Shown here: positions 60,688-64,000 of the stretch, piece by piece | How the letters are laid out: the number at the start of each line of letters is the position of its first letter | Position numbering within the stretch: position 1 is the first letter of the stretch | Source of the DNA: JBBRHQ01 sp963781345 | Lineage (GTDB): Bacteria > Actinomycetota > Thermoleophilia > Solirubrobacterales > 70-9 | DNA length: 64,000 bases | Direction of reading: 5' to 3' | Assembly (NCBI GenBank): GCA_963781345.1 | Contig: CAWAFQ010000003.1 | Span: forward strand, 124,001 to 188,000 | Notes under the pieces: model-generated | Told to the model about the DNA's origin: nothing | Databases searched by the model: none | What the model saw: only the letters and a program-made list of their open reading frames with translations | Made by a program: the position numbers and the translations under genes

Positions 60688-60825
60688 CTCGAGCCTGCGG
60701 GGTTAGCTGTCGGGCTCGCGCTGAAAGAGATCGCGCTACGGACCGTGGTCCGATTCGCCCCCGGGAACTGAACGTCCCCATCGGGTCCCCCGCTCCCATG
60801 CGGCCGTGCCGGACGGGATTAGGCA
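60688..60825 (-). promoter_or_regulatory. c-di-AMP (ydaO/yuaA-type) riboswitch
   Basis: Read on the minus strand, it contains the conserved blocks GCGGGGGACCCGATGGGG, CGAATCGGACC and CCCGACAGCTAACCCCGCAGGC, then CGAGAAAGAGAGG as the 3' part before the start codon. These are the core sequences of the ydaO riboswitch. It would lower expression of the M23 peptidase when c-di-AMP is high. A TATACT box at 60850-60855 is a candidate -10 element. Confidence 0.9.
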
Positions 60826-60962
60826 TATGTCACTTCCTGATTCGGCAAGAGTATACGTGAATCTGCGACGAGCATAGGTTTGGCGTTTGCTCACAATCGG
60901 ATTTCTTTGGTCCGCCCGCGGTACCGCCAGGGCGCCCGCGCCACCGCCGGGTGCGCTAATAG

Positions 60963-61976
60963 ATCGGCATCGGAACAGGCCCACCCACCCTCGATCTCGA
61001 CCTCGAACGGCTCCACCTCGGTCAGAGCCCCACCCCGGTCCGCGAACTGACGTCGCTTCAGCCCGCCGCGGGCGCGCCCGTCTGGATCAAGGACGACGGC
61101 GTCTTCGGCCGCTACTCCGGGAACAAGGCGCGAAAGCTCGAGTGGCTGCTCGGGGATGCCCGCCGGCGCGGTCGCACGACGGTGATCACCGGTGGCGCGA
61201 TCGGCACCAATCACGGCCTGGCGACGGCGCTCTACGCGAGGGACCTCGGGATGAGGACGGTCCTTGTGCTCGTGCCCCAACCCGGGGACGAGCACGTGCG
61301 CGCCCAGATGCGCCGCATCCGCGAGAGTGGTGCCGAGGTCCACCTCGCCGGCGGTGCGAGGCGCGCCTTCGGCCTTGCCGCCACGCTTATGCTCCGCCGG
61401 GCCGGGCCGGGACCCCGGCTTCCGTATCTGATCCTTCCCGGCGGTTCGGTGCCGCTCGGGTGCATCGGCTACGTCGCGGCCGGGCTCGAGCTAGGCGGCC
61501 AGGTCGCGGCCGGTCAGATCCCGGAGCCCTCGCATGTGGTCGTGGCACTCGGCAGCGGCGGGACCGCGGCCGGGCTGCTGCTCGGGATGAGGCTGGCAGG
61601 TCTGCGCTCGCGGCTCGTCGCGGTGCTCGTCAACGACCTCACCCCGGTCGACGCACGCCGGGTCGCGCGGCTCGCAGACCGCACCCAGCGACTGATCCGG
61701 CGCCACAGCGTCGGGCCGGCGCCGAAGCAGGTGGCGCTTGTGGAGTCCGACCTCGACGTCGAGGGGGCCTGGCTCGGCCCCGGCTATGGCCATGCGACCC
61801 CCGAGGGAGAGCGGGCTATCGAGGAGTTCGGCGACGCAGGCGTCGTGCTGGAGCCGGTCTACACCGCCAAGGCCGCCGCGGCGCTGCTAGAGATGAATGC
61901 CCGCGGGGCATTCGGCGAGGGCCCGGTCCTCTACTGGCACACCTATCGCTGCACTCCCGCGGGTCCCCCTGGTTAG
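60963..61976 (+). CDS. PLP-dependent D-cysteine desulfhydrase/ACC deaminase-like enzyme (start codon unclear)
   Basis: The open frame encodes 337 residues that match the ACC deaminase/D-cysteine desulfhydrase family from the first codons: LGQSPTPVRELTSLQ, VWIKDDGVFGRYSGNKARKLEWLLG (Lys at codon 61125-61127 is the PLP lysine), VITGGAIGTNHGLATALYARDLGM, GSGGTAAGLLLGMRLAG. No ATG, GTG or TTG lies in frame between the stop at 60960 and a GTG at 61182, and that GTG lies after the PLP lysine. So either a rare start (ATC or CTG) is used, or a start was lost and the gene is decaying. The first codon here is given only as the frame limit. Confidence 0.7.
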   Translation: MGIGTGPPTLDLDLERLHLGQSPTPVRELTSLQPAAGAPVWIKDDGVFGRYSGNKARKLEWLLGDARRRGRTTVITGGAIGTNHGLATALYARDLGMRTVLVLVPQPGDEHVRAQMRRIRESGAEVHLAGGARRAFGLAATLMLRRAGPGPRLPYLILPGGSVPLGCIGYVAAGLELGGQVAAGQIPEPSHVVVALGSGGTAAGLLLGMRLAGLRSRLVAVLVNDLTPVDARRVARLADRTQRLIRRHSVGPAPKQVALVESDLDVEGAWLGPGYGHATPEGERAIEEFGDAGVVLEPVYTAKAAAALLEMNARGAFGEGPVLYWHTYRCTPAGPPG

Positions 61977-61985
61977 GCTTCCCCG

Positions 61986-62699
61986 ATGCGTGCCCTTGCG
62001 GTTGTCTATGAGCGCGACGCCGGCCCCGGCGTCTTCGAGCAGGAGGCCGAGGCCAGCGGCGTCACGATCGAGTGGTGGCTTGCGACGGAGGAGGATTCCC
62101 CGCCCGACGATCCCGAGCGCTACGACGCGCTGATGGTCTTCGGGGCCTCGACCCATATCGACCAGGAGGAAGAGAATCCCTGGCTACGCGAGCACAGGGC
62201 CCTGCTGCCGGAACTCCTCGCCCGCGAGATCCCGTTGCTCGGGGTCTGCCTCGGCTCCCAGCTTCTGGCCGCAGCCGCAGGCGCGCCGCCGCAGCGCCTC
62301 GCGAGTCCCGAGATCGGCTGGTCGGAGGTCGCACTCACGCAAGAGGGCCTCGACGACCCCGTCGCCGGCGGGTTGCCGCCGAGATTCAGCGCCTTCGAGT
62401 GGCACAGCTACGCGGCCGCGCTTCCCTCCGGTTCGGTCGCCCTCGCCGAGAACGACTCCTGCCTGCAGGCCTTCCGGGTCGGCGAGTGCGCCTGGGGCGT
62501 CCAGTTCCACCCCGAGGTGACGCTCGCCGACGCCGAGTCCTGGATCCGCGACATCAAGGAGGACTCCGACGCCGCCCGGATCGGGATCGACCCGGTGGAG
62601 TTCGTCGCCGAGACCCGTCGGGCGATGCCCACCTGGAATCGCCTCGGCCGCGTTCTCTGCGGCGGATTCCTCGATTTCGCCCGGACCCGCGCGCGCTGA
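61986..62699 (+). CDS. Class I glutamine amidotransferase-like protein
   Basis: A 237-residue stand-alone amidotransferase. Nucleophile elbow GVCLGSQLLA (Cys near residue 88), oxyanion-side phrase MVFGAST, and catalytic His-Glu in VQFHPEVT. Such free-standing GATase1 domains act on glutathione-like or gamma-glutamyl substrates or supply ammonia to partner enzymes. It begins nine bases after the PLP enzyme stop, so the two may be co-transcribed. No synthetase partner is nearby. Confidence 0.88.
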   Translation: MRALAVVYERDAGPGVFEQEAEASGVTIEWWLATEEDSPPDDPERYDALMVFGASTHIDQEEENPWLREHRALLPELLAREIPLLGVCLGSQLLAAAAGAPPQRLASPEIGWSEVALTQEGLDDPVAGGLPPRFSAFEWHSYAAALPSGSVALAENDSCLQAFRVGECAWGVQFHPEVTLADAESWIRDIKEDSDAARIGIDPVEFVAETRRAMPTWNRLGRVLCGGFLDFARTRAR

Positions 62700-62742
62700 G
62701 CCGGCCCCCCGGCAGCCCCGCTGAACCGACCCGGCGAGAGCG

Positions 62743-63490
62743 CTACTCGGGCGTGAGGTAGGCGCCGGAGATTCCGCCGTCGACCATGAAGGTCGATCGC
62801 GGTGACGAAGGAGGAGTCGTCGCTGGCTAGGAAGAGGGCGCCCTGGGCGATCTCGCGGCTCTCTCCGAAGCGCCCGACAGGGATGTGGACGAGCCTGCGG
62901 CGCGCCTTCTCCGGGTCCTTGGCAAAGAGCTCGCGCAGAAGCGGCGTGTTGACCGGGCCCGGGCAGAGCGCGTTGACGCGGACCCCTCGGTCGCCGAACT
63001 CGACCCCGAGCTCGCGCGAGAGCGAGAGCACGGCCCCCTTCGAGGCGGTGTAGGAGATCTGCGATACGGCGGAGCCCATCACGGCGACGATTGACGCCGT
63101 GTTGATCACCGACCCGCCGCCGGCGTCGAGCAGGTGCGGAATGCCGTGCTTGCAACAGAGGAAGACGCTCCTGAGGTTGACGTCCTGAACCCGCTGCCAC
63201 GCGTCGAGCGAGGTCTCGAGCACCGAGGTGTCCTCGGTGGGATTGATGCCGGCGTTGTTGAAGAGGACGTCGAGGTGGCCGCACTCATCGCGGGCCCGCG
63301 CGTACATCGCCCGCACCTGCTCCTCGTCGCTGACGTCGGCGCGCAGGGCCAGGTCGCCGACCGCGCCCTCGTCGAGATCGACCCCGACGACGGTCGCACC
63401 CTCCTCGGAGAAGAGCCTCGCTGAGTCGGCCCCGATTCCGCTCGCGGCGCCGGTGATCACGCACACCTTCCCGTCCAGTCGTCCCGCCAT
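62743..63490 (-). pseudogene. Short-chain dehydrogenase/reductase, frameshifted near the end
   Basis: The frame begins as a normal SDR (MAGRLDGKVCVITGAASGIGADSARLF; NNAG; ISYTASKGAVLSLSREL; ALCPGPVNTPLL). After GALFLASDDSSFVTA the frame is lost: the expected ending FMVDGGISGAYLTPE and stop lie in another frame starting one base later (near 62789-62793), so there is one extra base (or two lost). Unless it is a sequencing error, translation continues in the wrong frame to 62408, adding about 110 unrelated residues. The gene sits 7 bases after an aldehyde dehydrogenase, so both may have served one catabolic pathway. Confidence 0.75.
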
Positions 63491-63497
63491 CTTTCCC

Positions 63498-64000
63498 TCA
63501 GCTCCCCTCGATCGAGTAGTAGACGTTCTTGACCTCGGTGTAGGCCTCGAGCGCGTCGGGGCCGAGCTCACGGCCGATCCCAGACTGCTTGAAGCCCCCG
63601 AACGGGGTCGAGACCCGCACCGAGCTGTTCGAGTTGATCGAGATGACCCCGGAGTCGATCGCCCTCGCGACCCGGATCGCGCGGGCGCCGTCGCGGGTCC
63701 AGACCGAGCCCGAGAGACCGTAGATGGTGTCGTTTGCGATCGCCACCGCCTCCTCCTCGCCCTCGAACGGGATTACACAGGCGACCGGGCCGAAGATCTC
63801 CTCGGCGGCGGCGCGGTCGCTGTTGGCGACCGGCGCAAGCACGGTCGGCGCAAACCAGTATCCGGGGCCCTCAGGGGCGGAGCCACGAATGGCGACCGGG
63901 GCCCCGTCCGGCACGTAGGAGGAGACCGTCTCGAACTGGTCGGCCGAGATCAGCGGGCCCATCGAGGTCGACTCCGAAAGCGGGTCGCCGACCTCGATCG
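63498..64000 (-). CDS. Aldehyde dehydrogenase (partial, C-terminal part)
   Basis: The last 166 residues of a long NAD-dependent aldehyde dehydrogenase; the start, with the catalytic cysteine and NAD motifs, lies beyond the right edge. Visible are GYWFAPTVLAPV, the family motif EEIFGPVACVIPF, ANDTIYGLSGSVWTRD, and the ending STPFGGFKQSGIGRELGPDALEAYTEVKNVYY. It oxidises aldehydes to acids; the substrate cannot be told from this part. It precedes the SDR gene on the same strand, seven bases apart. Confidence 0.9.
   Translation of the reverse strand, partial: IEVGDPLSESTSMGPLISADQFETVSSYVPDGAPVAIRGSAPEGPGYWFAPTVLAPVANSDRAAAEEIFGPVACVIPFEGEEEAVAIANDTIYGLSGSVWTRDGARAIRVARAIDSGVISINSNSSVRVSTPFGGFKQSGIGRELGPDALEAYTEVKNVYYSIEGS

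Noticed and set aside
60887..62011. 374-codon plus-strand frame
   Set aside because: Arginine-rich and out of frame with the PLP enzyme, whose family homology lies in a different frame.

Overview
The window is about 70% GC, with closely packed genes, many GTG starts and frequent ATGA/GTGA stop-start overlaps. Gene content (six-gene mce cluster, ECF-type vitamin transporter, anti-sigma factors of the RskA type, Flp/Tad pilus genes, a heliorhodopsin, ydaO-type and cobalamin riboswitches) points to a deep-branching actinobacterium, most likely of the class Thermoleophilia (Solirubrobacterales). That placement is inferred from gene content and style; no rRNA gene is present. The window looks chromosomal, and no transposase, integrase, phage or CRISPR locus is visible.

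Layout. 1-4.1 kb: Flp/Tad pilus genes (tadB partial, cpaF, cpaB-like), a macro-domain gene and a two-component pair. 4.7-7.6 kb: a methyltransferase, a DUF192 protein, a heliorhodopsin and an unknown gene. 7.5-13.1 kb: nitrilase, a Rho-like protein that has lost key catalytic residues, an epimerase, glycerol-3-phosphate dehydrogenase and nitroreductase. 13.0-19.8 kb: an operon behind a cobalamin riboswitch that encodes two secreted DUF4430-like proteins, ECF-T, a fused double ECF ATPase, and an ECF-S protein fused to six alpha-toroid repeats. Together the parts resemble a split transcobalamin on an ECF importer, and this is the most interesting system in the window. 19.9-24.4 kb: multicopper oxidase plus cupredoxin, cytochrome P450 and a small secreted protein. 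24.5-30.9 kb: a membrane-bound LuxR-type regulator, a calcium-repeat protein, ApbE, a ferredoxin reductase with its ferredoxin, and a set of small membrane proteins ending in a ferric-reductase-like haem protein.

31-34 kb: two very short tandem peptide genes behind a good promoter that look like precursors of modified peptides, tRNA-Glu, tRNA-Leu, a lipoprotein and an ECF sigma/anti-sigma pair. 34-44 kb: a six-gene mce cluster with no permease or ATPase gene beside it. 44-51 kb: acetone-carboxylase-like subunits (an alpha-gamma fusion and a beta subunit) separated by an alpha/beta hydrolase and an AbiEi/DUF559-like gene. 51-55 kb: a metallophosphoesterase and a large secreted hydrolase. 55-60 kb: a complete sulfate ABC importer operon facing an Rrf2 regulator. 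59.8-64 kb: an M23 peptidase behind a c-di-AMP riboswitch, a PLP enzyme with no ordinary start codon over its catalytic part, a glutamine amidotransferase, a frameshifted short-chain dehydrogenase and the end of an aldehyde dehydrogenase.

Functions that may work together: the P450 with the ferredoxin reductase/ferredoxin pair (electron supply); the sulfate importer with the Rrf2 regulator; the riboswitch-controlled cobalamin-uptake operon; and the acetone-carboxylase subunits. All functions were assigned by reading motifs and gene order by eye.
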